Positions 18,103 through 26,744 of a stretch of 39,035 nucleotides of DNA are shown one piece after another. The stretch covers positions 1 through 39,035 of the forward strand of contig JAJEHI010000042.1 in NCBI GenBank assembly GCA_022823775.1. Direction: 5' to 3'. Origin of the DNA: Defluviicoccus sp. GTDB taxonomy: Bacteria; Pseudomonadota; Alphaproteobacteria; MPNO01. Position 1 is the first letter of the stretch; every line of letters starts with the position of its first letter. A program made the translations under genes and the position numbers. Under the pieces are notes generated by a model. That model did not search any database and had not been told where the DNA came from. It was given only the letters and a program-made list of their open reading frames with translations.

Positions 18103-18264
18103 GCGAACAGAATGGGACTGTATGCATCGACAGAGATTCTTCCGCTGCCTTAACGAATCCATCTCGTGCGCACTTGAACCCATTGCCAAAATGAACCACT
18201 GAATGGTTGGGGCGCAAGTCTGACGTTATCGCGCTGCTCGGTACCAAATCTTGGAGAAAAGACC

Positions 18265-19206
18265 ATGAAAATCGCGGCGGCGCACGATTTCCACGACGAG
18301 GTGGCGGCGGAGGCGGCGGCGATCTGCCCCGGCATCGAGTGGGCGCTGACCGATCGCGCCGGCGCCTGGACCGCGCCGCCGGAGGGCTCGGACGTCGCGA
18401 TCTACGCGGGCGATGCCTATACCGAGGCCTTCGTCGACACCGCGATCGCCATGGCGCCGCCGCCGAAATGGGCGCATACCGAGGATGCCGGGATCGACGG
18501 GCGGTTCTATGACGACATGCGGGCCAAGGGGGTGGCGGTCACCCACAGCCCCGGCGCCAACGCGCCCGAGGTGGCCGAGTTCGCCTTCGCGGGCGTGATG
18601 TGGGGGGCGAAGCGGCTGGCTGAGTTTCGCGACCAGCAGCGCGCGCACGAATGGAACCAGCTCGAGCAGGCGGCGCTCGGCGCGTCCACGATCCTGGTGG
18701 TCGGGCTCGGCGCCATCGGCAGCCGCGTCGTAACTTACGCGCGCGCGTTCGGGATGACGGTGCACGGCATCCGCCGCTCCGCCGCTCCGGTGCCCGGCCT
18801 CGACCGGCAGGGGACGCTCGACGACCTCGCCGACTTCCTTCCGCGAGCCGATTTCGTCGTCCTCGCCGTCCCCAACACCGGCGAGACCGCCGGCATGATC
18901 GGGGCCGACGCGCTCGCCCGCATGAAGCCGACCGCGACCCTGGTCAATGTCGGGCGCGGCGCGCTGGTCGACATCGGGGCGCTCCGCGACGCGCTCGGCT
19001 CCGGCGGCATCGCCCAGGCCTTCGTCGACGTGCTGCCCACCGAGCCCTGGCCCTCCGACAGCGACCTCTGGGACGTCCCCAACCTGTTCATCTCCCCCCA
19101 TGCCGCCTGCATGACGCCGCTCTACACGGTGCGCGTCGGCGAGATCTGGCTGGAGAACCTCAAGCGCTTCCTCGCCGGCGAGCCGCTGATTCACCGGGCG
19201 TTTTGA
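18265..19206 (+). CDS. D-isomer-specific 2-hydroxyacid dehydrogenase
   Basis: NAD(P)-dependent 2-hydroxyacid/hydroxypyruvate-glyoxylate reductase family enzyme (313 aa). The nucleotide-binding motif is GLGAIG (147-152). The catalytic residues R231 (NVGRGALVD), E260 (LPTEPWP) and H279 (SPHAA) are all present. Arginines just after the second strand (GIRRS, 169-173) suggest NADP(H) rather than NAD(H). GGAG (18252-18255) precedes ATG 18265. GC content is back to the local norm, so the gene is probably resident rather than part of the AT-rich insertion next door. Substrate unassigned. Confidence 0.92.
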   Translation: MKIAAAHDFHDEVAAEAAAICPGIEWALTDRAGAWTAPPEGSDVAIYAGDAYTEAFVDTAIAMAPPPKWAHTEDAGIDGRFYDDMRAKGVAVTHSPGANAPEVAEFAFAGVMWGAKRLAEFRDQQRAHEWNQLEQAALGASTILVVGLGAIGSRVVTYARAFGMTVHGIRRSAAPVPGLDRQGTLDDLADFLPRADFVVLAVPNTGETAGMIGADALARMKPTATLVNVGRGALVDIGALRDALGSGGIAQAFVDVLPTEPWPSDSDLWDVPNLFISPHAACMTPLYTVRVGEIWLENLKRFLAGEPLIHRAF

Positions 19207-19233
19207 GGGGGTGGCCTCGTCAAGGCGCTGTCC

Positions 19234-19262
19234 TTGAAACCTTGTCTGACAGTACGTATTAT
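19234..19262 (+). promoter_or_regulatory. sigma-70-type promoter of the toxin-antitoxin operon
   Basis: TTGAAA (19234-19239), a 17-nt spacer, then TATTAT (19257-19262), 27 bp before the antitoxin start. This is among the best-matched promoters in the window. TGTCT (about 19243-19247) and AGACA (about 19270-19274) flank the -10 as a short inverted repeat and could be part of an autoregulatory antitoxin operator. Confidence 0.6.
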
Positions 19263-19267
19263 CCACA
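19259..19267 (+). promoter_or_regulatory. perfect DnaA box TTATCCACA
   Basis: The 9-mer TTATCCACA matches the high-affinity DnaA box exactly and overlaps the -10 element and likely start site of the toxin-antitoxin promoter. A single match can occur by chance. Confidence 0.5.
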
Positions 19268-19289
19268 AAAGACAGCTTGAGGGATTCTC

Positions 19290-19565
19290 ATGCAGCGGGT
19301 CACGTCGCGTGAGTTCCAGCGGAATTTCGGGCGCTTCCAGGACGAAGCCTTGAAGTCGCCCCTCTCGATAACCCGCAACGGAAGGGATCGCCTCGTGATC
19401 CTTTCCGTCGAGGAATACGAGCGTCTGAAACGCCGGGACCGCCAGGCTCTCGCCGTCGAGGATCTGACCGACGCCGAGCTCGACGCGATACGACGGGCCG
19501 AACCGCCGCCCGAAGCCGAGCTCTATGACCACGAATTCGCGCCCGGGCATGGCGCGGATACCTGA
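19290..19565 (+). CDS. Phd/YefM-family antitoxin
   Basis: Short DNA-binding antitoxin (91 aa). The N-terminal Phd/YefM fold is recognisable: VTSREFQRNFGRFQDEAL, then ITRNGRDRLVILSVEEYERLKRRD (residues 4-50). The acidic C-terminal tail with PPPEAELYDHEF should wrap and neutralise the toxin. GAGGG (19279-19283) lies 6 nt before the ATG. The downstream toxin frame overlaps its 3' end. Such antitoxins usually repress their own operon together with the toxin. Confidence 0.88.
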   Translation: MQRVTSREFQRNFGRFQDEALKSPLSITRNGRDRLVILSVEEYERLKRRDRQALAVEDLTDAELDAIRRAEPPPEAELYDHEFAPGHGADT

Positions 19566-19983
19566 TCCGGAGCCGGGCCTCGTCATCAACTACGGTTATC
19601 TCTGGCTTCGCGAGGCAGCGCAGGGTCGGGACGAGGGAACCAAGGATCGGCCCGCCGTCATCGTCGTGGCGGTGGAGGGGGCCGACGACGAGACCAAGAC
19701 CGTCTGGGCCGCGCCGATCACGCGCAGTTCTCCCAAGAACCGTGAGACAGCAATCGAGATCCCCGTGGCGACCAAGCGCCGCCTCGGGCTCGATCCGGAC
19801 CGGTCGTGGATCGTCCTTTCGGAGATGAACCGCTTCGAGTGGCCCGGTCCCGATATTCGACCGGTCGCACCGGGAAAGTGGGCCTACGGGCTGCTCCCGG
19901 CGAATCTGTTCCGTGCCGTCCGCGATCGACTGGCGGCGCTGGCCGGCGAGCGCAGAACCAGACTGGTCGGCCGAGATCCCTGA
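19525..19983 (+). CDS. PemK/MazF-like toxin
   Basis: A 152-aa (or 144-aa) protein with the order of conserved segments of PemK/MazF-like growth inhibitors: PGLVINYGYLW, KDRPAVIVVAV with the RPAVVV strand, AAPITRSSP, and WIVLSEMNRFEWPG near the C-terminal half. Family members are ribosome-independent mRNA interferases, but activity here is inferred only from family and from pairing with the Phd-type antitoxin. ATG 19525 overlaps the antitoxin by 41 bp. An internal ATG at 19549 (17-bp overlap) starts nearer the conserved region and may be the true start. Confidence 0.75.
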   Translation: MTTNSRPGMARIPDPEPGLVINYGYLWLREAAQGRDEGTKDRPAVIVVAVEGADDETKTVWAAPITRSSPKNRETAIEIPVATKRRLGLDPDRSWIVLSEMNRFEWPGPDIRPVAPGKWAYGLLPANLFRAVRDRLAALAGERRTRLVGRDP

Positions 19984-20080
19984 ACTCGCTCTTGCGAACC
20001 CTGGCCGCCCCGTAGCCAACTCGCCCCCCACATCCTAAATTCACCCCGTAGCATTCGCCCCCACCCGCCGCGAGCGCCGC

Positions 20081-20671
20081 ATGTCCGATCGCAAGGTCAC
20101 GATCATCCTCGCCACCGTGTTCATGGCCATCGCCGTGGCCGCGATCCTCGCGGTCTATGTCTGGCGCGAGGACGGCGGCGGGATCGCGAGGATCGGCGGG
20201 CCGTTCGTGCTCGTCGACCACACCGGGCAGGAACGCACCGAGGCCGACCTCAAGGGGCGGCACGCGCTGATCTATTTCGGCTACAGCTTCTGCCCCGACG
20301 TGTGCCCGACGGCGCTCGCCGACATGCTGATCGCGCTCGACGAGCTCGGCCCCGACGCGGAGCGGGTGCAGCCGGTCTTCATCACCATCGACCCCGACCG
20401 CGACACCCCGGCGGTGCTCAAGGACTACATCCCCAACTTCCACCCCCGGCTGATCGGGCTCTCGGGCAGCGCCGCCCAGGTGAGCCGGGCGGCGCGCGCC
20501 TACCGGGTCTACTACGCCAAGGTCGACGACCCGAATGCGGGCGACAACTACCTGATGGACCACTCCTCGGTGATCTATCTGATGGACCCCGACGGGCGCT
20601 ATCTCACCCATTTCAGCCACGGCACCGGGCCGGAAACCATGGCCAAACGCCTGCGCGAGCTGGTGTCCTGA
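20081..20671 (+). CDS. SCO1/SenC-family copper chaperone
   Basis: Membrane-anchored thioredoxin-fold protein (196 aa) that delivers copper to the CuA centre of cytochrome c oxidase. A single N-terminal transmembrane helix spans about residues 6-27, leaving the rest in the periplasm. The copper ligands are C71-x3-C75 in SFCPDVCP and H161 in LMDHSS. The DPDRDTP segment (104-110) is typical of the family. The YcgN-family gene follows after 8 bp, probably in the same transcript. No oxidase genes are in the window. Confidence 0.94.
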   Translation: MSDRKVTIILATVFMAIAVAAILAVYVWREDGGGIARIGGPFVLVDHTGQERTEADLKGRHALIYFGYSFCPDVCPTALADMLIALDELGPDAERVQPVFITIDPDRDTPAVLKDYIPNFHPRLIGLSGSAAQVSRAARAYRVYYAKVDDPNAGDNYLMDHSSVIYLMDPDGRYLTHFSHGTGPETMAKRLRELVS

Positions 20672-20679
20672 GGCCCGCG

Positions 20680-21117
20680 ATGGCGGACGCGCCCTACTGG
20701 CGGACCAAGACGCTCGAGGAGATGACGCGCGCCGAATGGGAGGCGCTCTGCGACGGCTGCGCGCGCTGCTGCCTCCTGAAGCTGGAGGACGAGGACACCG
20801 GAGAGATCGCATATACCGACATCGCCTGCCGCCTGCTCGATACGGGAACCTGCCGGTGCACGCGGTACCGCCAGCGGCTGCGGCTGGTGCCGGAATGCGT
20901 CGATCTGACGCCCCGGCAGGTGCGGAGGCTCGGCTGGCTGCCGTCCACCTGCGCCTACCGGCTGGTCGCCGAGGGACGGGATCTCGCCTGGTGGCACCCG
21001 CTGGTCTCCGGCGACCCCGAGACCGTGCACAGGGCCGGCATCTCGGTGCGGGGGCGCGTGGTGCCGGAGCGCCGGGGCGACGACCCCGAGGAGCGCATCG
21101 TCACCTGGCCGGAATGA
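20680..21117 (+). CDS. YcgN/UPF0260-family cysteine-cluster protein
   Basis: A 145-aa protein of the UPF0260 (YcgN) family in the YkgJ-like Fe/Zn cysteine-cluster group. It begins [33 protein letters not shown], with CDGCARCC at about 24-31, followed by further cysteines in [16 protein letters not shown] and a final CAYR. The biochemical role of the family is unknown; metal binding is inferred from the cysteines. It follows the SCO1 gene closely and its last 17 bp overlap the 3' end of the convergent indolepyruvate oxidoreductase gene. Confidence 0.9.
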   Translation: MADAPYWRTKTLEEMTRAEWEALCDGCARCCLLKLEDEDTGEIAYTDIACRLLDTGTCRCTRYRQRLRLVPECVDLTPRQVRRLGWLPSTCAYRLVAEGRDLAWWHPLVSGDPETVHRAGISVRGRVVPERRGDDPEERIVTWPE

Positions 21118-24100
21118 GCTCTTCCGCCGGTTGCGGCGCCGCCTCGCGCGCCGGCGGCACCGGCCAGGACCGGCGCAGCCTCTCCTCCTCGCGGCGCGCT
21201 TCGTCCGCGCTCCGTGCCTTGACCGGCCCGTAGCCCCGGATTTTCTCCGGCAAGCTCGCCAGCGCCACCGCCGTTTCGTAATTGGCCTCGGTCAGCCCGT
21301 CCGCGAGCTCTTCGACGAGCGCGGCGTACCAGTCGATCAGGCGCCGTTCGAGACGCCGGTCCGGGCTTCGCGCGAACGGATCCAGCGGCCCGCCGCGCAG
21401 ACGCTTCATCCGCGCGAGCACGCGGAAGACCGCCATCGTCCACGGCCCGAAGTCGCGCTTCCTCGGCTCTCCCGTGGTCGGGTCGGGGCGGCGCAGCAGC
21501 GGAATCGCGAGGTGGAAGGAGAGCCGGAAATCGCCCTCGAACTGCGCTTCCAGACGCTCCATGAAGGCGCGGTCGGTGTAGAGTCTGGCGACCTCGTACT
21601 CGTCCTTGTACGCCATCAGCTTCGCCGCGTTGCGCGCCACCGCGCCCGCGAAGTCGAGCGAGGCATCGCCCAGCGCGCGGTCGGCCGCCTCGGCGCGCGC
21701 GACGAGGGCGCGGTAACGTTCGGCATAGGCCGCGTCCTGCCAGGCGGTCAGCAGCGCGGTCCGGTCCTCGACGATTTCTTCGAAGGTTTCCGCGACGGGC
21801 TCCGGCCTCGGCGCCGCGCCGGCGCGGTCGAGCACGGCCCGCACCTCCTCCGGCCGGGCCGCCTGGACCCGGCCCCAGCCGAGCGCCTGCTTGTTGGCCT
21901 CGACCGCGACCCCGTTGAGCTCGATCGCGCGTTCGAGCGCGCCGATAGAGACCGGGATCAGCCCGCGCTGCGCGGCGTAGCCCACCATGAACATGTTGGT
22001 CGCGATGGCATCGCCCAGCAGCGCCGTCGCGGTCCGGGTCGCGTCGACCAGCTCGGTCAAATTGTGCCCCGCCGCTTCGCGGATCGTATCGAACAGAGCG
22101 GCGCGGTCGAACGCCATGTCGCCGTCGAGGGTGAAGGCCGCTGTCGGCGCGACGTCCCGGTTGACAACCGCCCGGGTCCGCCCGCGCCCGAGCTTGGCGA
22201 GCGAGTCGAAGCTTCCCGCGGTCACCGCGTCGCAGGCCAGCAGCAGCCGTGCCTTCCCCGCCGCGATACGCACCGCGTGCAGGTTCTCCGGCGCGGCGGC
22301 GATGCGGACATGGCTCACCACCGCGCCGTTCTTCTGCGCGAGCCCCGACTGGTCGAGCACGGTGACGCCCTTGTTCTCCAGATGGGCCGCCATGCCGATT
22401 ATCGCGCCGATGGTCACCACCCCGGTGCCGCCGATCCCGGTCACCAGGATGTCCCACGGTTCTTCGAGATCGGGCCGGTCGGGCTCGGGAAGATCGTCGA
22501 GCAGCCCGGGGAGCGCATCGCCGCCCGCCTTCGCTCGGCGGATGCCGGCGCCGGTCAGCGTCACGAAGCTCGGGCAGAAGCCGTTGACGCAGGACAGATC
22601 CTTGTTGCAGGAGGACTGGTTGATCCGCCGCTTGCGGCCGTATTTCGTCTCCAGCGGCTCGATCGAGACGCAGTTCGACTTGACCGAGCAGTCGCCGCAG
22701 CCCTCGCACACCGCCTCGTTGATGAAGACCCGCACGTCGGGGTCCGGCGCCGTTCCGCGCTTGCGCCGCCGCCGCAGCTCGGCCGCGCAGGTCTGGTCGT
22801 AGATCAGGACGCTGACGCCTTCGGTCTCGCGCAGCGAGCGCTGCAGGGAGTCGAGCTCGTCGCGGTGGTGGATCTTCAGCCTGCCGGGGAAGGGTGCCCG
22901 GCCGGTGTACTTGCCGGGGTGATCCGCGACGACGACGACCCGGGAGACGCCCTCGGCCAGCACCTGGGCCGCGATCTGCTGCGGCGTGACGGTCTGGGGC
23001 TGGCCGCCGGTCATCGCGACGGCGTCGTTGTAGAGCACCTTGTAGGTGACGTTGACGCCGGCCAGCACCGCGGCGCGGATCGCGAGGATGCCGGAATGGT
23101 GATAGGTGCCGTCGCCCAGATTGACGAAGACGTGGTTTTGCTCGGTGAACGGCGCCTGGCCGATCCAGTTGGCCCCTTCGCCCCCCATGTGGGAGTAGGT
23201 CGCGGCCCCCCGGTTCATCAGGAGCGCCATCCAGTGGCAGCCGATACCCGCCTCGGCGCGGCTCCCCTCCGGCACCCTGGTCGAGCTGTTGTGCGGGCAG
23301 CCGGAGCAGAAATAGGGGGTGCGCTGGAGCTCCGGCACGTAGCCGGAGAGAGCGCGCTCCTTGGCCTCGATCTCGTCCAGCCGGTCGGCGATCCGGGCGT
23401 TCGAACGGTAACGCCCGATGCGCCCGGCGATGACCCGGGCGATCGCGGCGGGGGTGAGCTCTCCGGCGGCCGGCAGCAGCCAGTTACGGTCCTCGTCGAA
23501 CTTGCCGACGATCCGGGGCCGCGCGCTTTCCTTCCAGTTGTAGAGCTCGGCCCGGAGCTGGTTCTCCATCACCGCCCGCTTTTCCTCGACGACCAGGATC
23601 TCCTCCAGCCCGTCGGCGAAGGCGCGGGTACCGCGCCGCTCGAGCGGCCACACCATCCCCGCCTTGTAGATCCGGATGCCGAGCTCCGCCGCGCCGGCCT
23701 CGTCGATGCCGAGATCGTCGAGCGCCTGGCGCACGTCTAGATAGGACTTCCCGGCGGTCAGGATGCCGAGGCGGGGGTTGGGGCTGTCCCAGATCGTGCG
23801 GTCGATGCGATTCTCGCGCGCGAAGCGAAGCGCGGCGTAGATCTTGTCCTCCTGCAGCCGCGCCTCGATCTGGAGCCGGTCCTCGCCCAGCCGGATCGAG
23901 GCGTCGGTCGGCTCGTCGTCTTCCGGGACGACGATCCGCAGGCGGTCGGGGTCGACGGTCACGCTGGCCGAGCTCTCCACCGTCTCGGTCAGGCACTTGA
24001 AGCCGACCCAGGTGCCGCAATAGCGTGACATCGCCCAGCCGAGCAGCCCGAAATCGAGATATTCCTGCACCGACGCCGGGTGCAGGACCGGCATCATCAG

Positions 24101-24595
24101 GGCCGCGAAATTGTGCTCGGACTGGGTCGGCAGGGTCGAGGAAACGGCGCCATGATCGTCGCCCACCAGGGCGAGGACGCCGCCGTGGAGCGAGGTGCCG
24201 GCGGCGCTCGCATGGCGCATCGCGTCCATCGAACGGTCGAGGCCCGGCCCCTTGCCGTACCAGATCGCGAACACCCCGTCGTAGCGCCCGCCCTGGAACA
24301 AATTGACCTGCTGCGAGCCCCAGACCGAGGTCGCCGCCAGGTCCTCGTTGAGGCCGGGCTCGAAATGGATGCGGTTCTCCTTGAGGAACCCGCTGGCGCG
24401 CCACAGCGCGGTGTCGTAGCCGGCGAGCGGCGAGCCTCGATAGCCCGATATGAAGCCCGCCGTGTTCAATCCGGCCGCCTCGTCGCGCTTCCGCTGCATC
24501 AACGGGAGACGGACCAGCGCTTGCGTCCCGGTCAGGTACACCCGGCCGGATTCCAGCGTGTATTTGTCGTCGAGCGTGACTTGCGCGAGTTCCAT
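21101..24595 (-). CDS. indolepyruvate ferredoxin oxidoreductase, fused alpha-beta(gamma) form
   Basis: Large cytoplasmic enzyme (1164 aa) oxidatively decarboxylating aryl-2-oxo acids such as indolepyruvate to acyl-CoA with ferredoxin as acceptor. The N-terminal pyrimidine-binding domain starts at [12 protein letters not shown] and [15 protein letters not shown]. The TPP-binding segment is GDGTYHHSG (about 494-502). Two cysteine-rich stretches, [13 protein letters not shown] and [14 protein letters not shown] (about 629-675), could bind Fe-S. The gamma domain begins at [13 protein letters not shown] (about 715). The long single-chain form is common in alpha- and betaproteobacteria, where IorA and IorB are fused. 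GGGAAGAGC precedes ATG 24595. The frame runs on upstream for 156 codons as a shadow of the next gene. Confidence 0.95.
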   Translation of the reverse strand: MELAQVTLDDKYTLESGRVYLTGTQALVRLPLMQRKRDEAAGLNTAGFISGYRGSPLAGYDTALWRASGFLKENRIHFEPGLNEDLAATSVWGSQQVNLFQGGRYDGVFAIWYGKGPGLDRSMDAMRHASAAGTSLHGGVLALVGDDHGAVSSTLPTQSEHNFAALMMPVLHPASVQEYLDFGLLGWAMSRYCGTWVGFKCLTETVESSASVTVDPDRLRIVVPEDDEPTDASIRLGEDRLQIEARLQEDKIYAALRFARENRIDRTIWDSPNPRLGILTAGKSYLDVRQALDDLGIDEAGAAELGIRIYKAGMVWPLERRGTRAFADGLEEILVVEEKRAVMENQLRAELYNWKESARPRIVGKFDEDRNWLLPAAGELTPAAIARVIAGRIGRYRSNARIADRLDEIEAKERALSGYVPELQRTPYFCSGCPHNSSTRVPEGSRAEAGIGCHWMALLMNRGAATYSHMGGEGANWIGQAPFTEQNHVFVNLGDGTYHHSGILAIRAAVLAGVNVTYKVLYNDAVAMTGGQPQTVTPQQIAAQVLAEGVSRVVVVADHPGKYTGRAPFPGRLKIHHRDELDSLQRSLRETEGVSVLIYDQTCAAELRRRRKRGTAPDPDVRVFINEAVCEGCGDCSVKSNCVSIEPLETKYGRKRRINQSSCNKDLSCVNGFCPSFVTLTGAGIRRAKAGGDALPGLLDDLPEPDRPDLEEPWDILVTGIGGTGVVTIGAIIGMAAHLENKGVTVLDQSGLAQKNGAVVSHVRIAAAPENLHAVRIAAGKARLLLACDAVTAGSFDSLAKLGRGRTRAVVNRDVAPTAAFTLDGDMAFDRAALFDTIREAAGHNLTELVDATRTATALLGDAIATNMFMVGYAAQRGLIPVSIGALERAIELNGVAVEANKQALGWGRVQAARPEEVRAVLDRAGAAPRPEPVAETFEEIVEDRTALLTAWQDAAYAERYRALVARAEAADRALGDASLDFAGAVARNAAKLMAYKDEYEVARLYTDRAFMERLEAQFEGDFRLSFHLAIPLLRRPDPTTGEPRKRDFGPWTMAVFRVLARMKRLRGGPLDPFARSPDRRLERRLIDWYAALVEELADGLTEANYETAVALASLPEKIRGYGPVKARSADEARREEERLRRSWPVPPAREAAPQPAEELIPAR

Positions 24596-24684
24596 GAAGC
24601 TCTTCCCGGACGGCACCGCCGCCGGACCCTGCGGTTCGCCGATAAGATGGGGTGCTTTTCCGGCTATGGGAAGGCGGTCCGGGG

Positions 24685-26556
24685 TCAACCCCGACGTCCC
24701 GGGTTCCCGTCCCAGGGCGCGGCGTCCCGCATGAAGGCACGCCAGATGCGCGCCGGCAAGCCGCCCCCCGTCACCTTCGCCATCGGCCGGTCGTCGTCGT
24801 TGCCGACCCAGACCCCGGCGACCAGGTCGCCCGCGAAGCCGACGAACCAGGCGTCCCGGAAGCTCTGGCTGGTGCCGGTCTTGCCGGCTTCCCCCCGGCC
24901 GAGCCGCGCCGCGCGGCCGGTGCCGACGCGGACGGTCTCCCTCAGCATGCGCGCCAGCGCCCGCGCACGGTCCTTCCCGATCACCCGGGCCTGCGGTCCG
25001 CCGGTCCGCCGGAAGAGCCGCTTTCCCCCGACCGCATCGACCGAAGCGATGCCGTAGGGCCACACCGCGACCCCTCCGTTGGCGACGGCGGCATAGGCCG
25101 CGGTGAGCTCGATCAGCGTGACTTCGCTGGCGCCCAGCGCGAGCGAGGGGTGCGGCGTGATCGGGGTGGTGATGCCGAGGCGCCGCGCCGCGTCGATCAC
25201 CCGGCGGCGGCCCGCGCGCTCGCTGACCTGCACCGCGACGGTGTTGATCGATCTGGCGAAGGCGCGGGTGAGCGGCATCGCGCCGTGGAAGCGGCCGTCA
25301 TAGTTGCGCGGGCGCCAACCGGCGACACTGACCGGCTTGTCGACGAAGACGCTGTCCGGCGCGAGCCCGGCTTCGAGACCGGCGAGATAGACGAACAGCT
25401 TGAACGCGGAACCCGGCTGGCGCCGCGCCTGGGTGGCGCGGTTGAACTGGCTCGCCGAATAGACCTTCCCGCCCACCATCGCCCGGACCGCCCCGTCGAG
25501 CGACATCGCCACCAGCGCCACCTGCGAGACCCGGCGGGTCTTTTCCGCCTTCGCGAGCAGGGCGCGGGCGTGGCGTTCGGCGATGCGCTGCAGCCGGGAA
25601 TCCAGCGTGGTGCGGATCTCGACATCCTGCGACCGCGGACCGATATACCCGCCCGCCCGCTCGAGCGCCCAGTCGGCGAAGTAGCGCGCGCCGGCACCGG
25701 TCTCCTCGCGCAGGCGAAGCGGCGTCCGCTCCGCCGCCTTGGCCTCGGCTTCGGTAAGCTTGCCGGCATCGACCATCGCCCGCAGCACGCGGAGCCCGCG
25801 CGTCCTCGCCGCTTCCGCGCTCCGCACCGGCGAATAGCGCGACGGCGCCTTGAGCAGCCCCGCCAGCACGGCGGCCTCGAAAAGCGAGAGGTCCCGCACC
25901 GTTCCGCCGAAATAGCGCCGGGCGGCCGCCGCCACGCCGTAGGCACCGGAGCCGAAATAGACCCGGTTGACGTAAATCTCGAAGATCTGGCGCTTGGAAA
26001 ACCGGGCCTCCAGCCAGAGCGCGACGATCGCCTCCTGGATCTTTCGCCTGACCGTCCGCTCCGGGGTAAGGAACAGGTTCTTGGCGAGCTGCTGGGTGAG
26101 CGTGCTGCCGCCCTGGCGGATTTTCCCGGCGCGGATATTGGCCACCGCCGCGCGGAGGATGCCCCAGACATCGATCCCCGGATGGTCGAAGAAGCGCCGG
26201 TCCTCGATCGAGCTGACCGCCTCGACGAAATAGCCGGGCAGCTCGTCGAACCGGACCGCGCCGCCGTAGAGCTGGCCGTAACGCGCGAGCGTCGCTCCGT
26301 CGGCGGTCCTCAGCAGCACCGCCGGGCGGCGGGTCGGCGTTTCCAGCCGCGACAGGTCGGGCAGGTCCCAGGCGTACCACGCGACCGCGCCGGCCCCGGC
26401 GACTCCGACCCAGATGCCGAGCACGAGGGCCCACCGGGCGAGCCTCGCCAGCCACCCGCGCTTCGCGGGACGACGGGCGCGCGGCTTCGCCTTGCCGCCG
26501 GTCTTGCGGCCCGCTTCGCTCTTCTCCGTCCGTCGCGCGGTTCGGCGTCGTGCCAT
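24685..26556 (-). CDS. class A penicillin-binding protein (PBP1 family)
   Basis: Bifunctional peptidoglycan synthase (623 aa). A very basic cytoplasmic tail (1-33) precedes one transmembrane helix (about 38-62). The GT51 glycosyltransferase domain shows the catalytic E119 in EDRRFFDHPG and QGGSTLTQQLAKN (148-160). The transpeptidase has SxxK at S383-K386 (PGSAFK), SxN at S436-N438 (SIN) and KTGT at 559-562. The short length, with no OB/ODD-type insert between the domains, is closer to the 1A-like proteins of alphaproteobacteria than to E. coli PBP1a. A compact gene, 89 bp upstream of the indolepyruvate oxidoreductase start and divergent from the ABC-F gene. Confidence 0.95.
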   Translation of the reverse strand: MARRRTARRTEKSEAGRKTGGKAKPRARRPAKRGWLARLARWALVLGIWVGVAGAGAVAWYAWDLPDLSRLETPTRRPAVLLRTADGATLARYGQLYGGAVRFDELPGYFVEAVSSIEDRRFFDHPGIDVWGILRAAVANIRAGKIRQGGSTLTQQLAKNLFLTPERTVRRKIQEAIVALWLEARFSKRQIFEIYVNRVYFGSGAYGVAAAARRYFGGTVRDLSLFEAAVLAGLLKAPSRYSPVRSAEAARTRGLRVLRAMVDAGKLTEAEAKAAERTPLRLREETGAGARYFADWALERAGGYIGPRSQDVEIRTTLDSRLQRIAERHARALLAKAEKTRRVSQVALVAMSLDGAVRAMVGGKVYSASQFNRATQARRQPGSAFKLFVYLAGLEAGLAPDSVFVDKPVSVAGWRPRNYDGRFHGAMPLTRAFARSINTVAVQVSERAGRRRVIDAARRLGITTPITPHPSLALGASEVTLIELTAAYAAVANGGVAVWPYGIASVDAVGGKRLFRRTGGPQARVIGKDRARALARMLRETVRVGTGRAARLGRGEAGKTGTSQSFRDAWFVGFAGDLVAGVWVGNDDDRPMAKVTGGGLPARIWRAFMRDAAPWDGNPGRRG

Positions 26557-26668
26557 TCCAACCGTATTCCGTAATGTCGCGCAGCGCGGGAAACCGACCC
26601 GCGCGAAACATAGGGCATGGATGGGCCGGCGTGCCGGTCGATGTCGAATCCTCGCTCCGCCCGACAGC

Positions 26669-26696
26669 TTGTTCGCTCACCGTCCAGCGATTATGA
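26669..26696 (+). promoter_or_regulatory. candidate promoter for the ABC-F gene
   Basis: TTGTTC (26669-26674), 16-nt spacer, TTATGA (26691-26696), 48 bp before ATG 26745, in the divergent gap between the PBP and ABC-F genes. Confidence 0.35.
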
Positions 26697-26744
26697 CGGG
26701 CCGGGACTCCTCCATACCGTTCGCAGCCGTCCGCCCGTCCGCCC

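Noticed and set aside
16735..18264. Attachment sites or insertion-sequence ends around the AT-rich gene.
   Set aside because: No matching direct or inverted repeats and no integrase or transposase could be found at the borders by eye.
18103..18264. Small open frames and a weak AACCA/TGGTT hairpin after the AT-rich gene.
   Set aside because: The frames lack ribosome sites and domains; the 5-bp stem is too weak to call a terminator.
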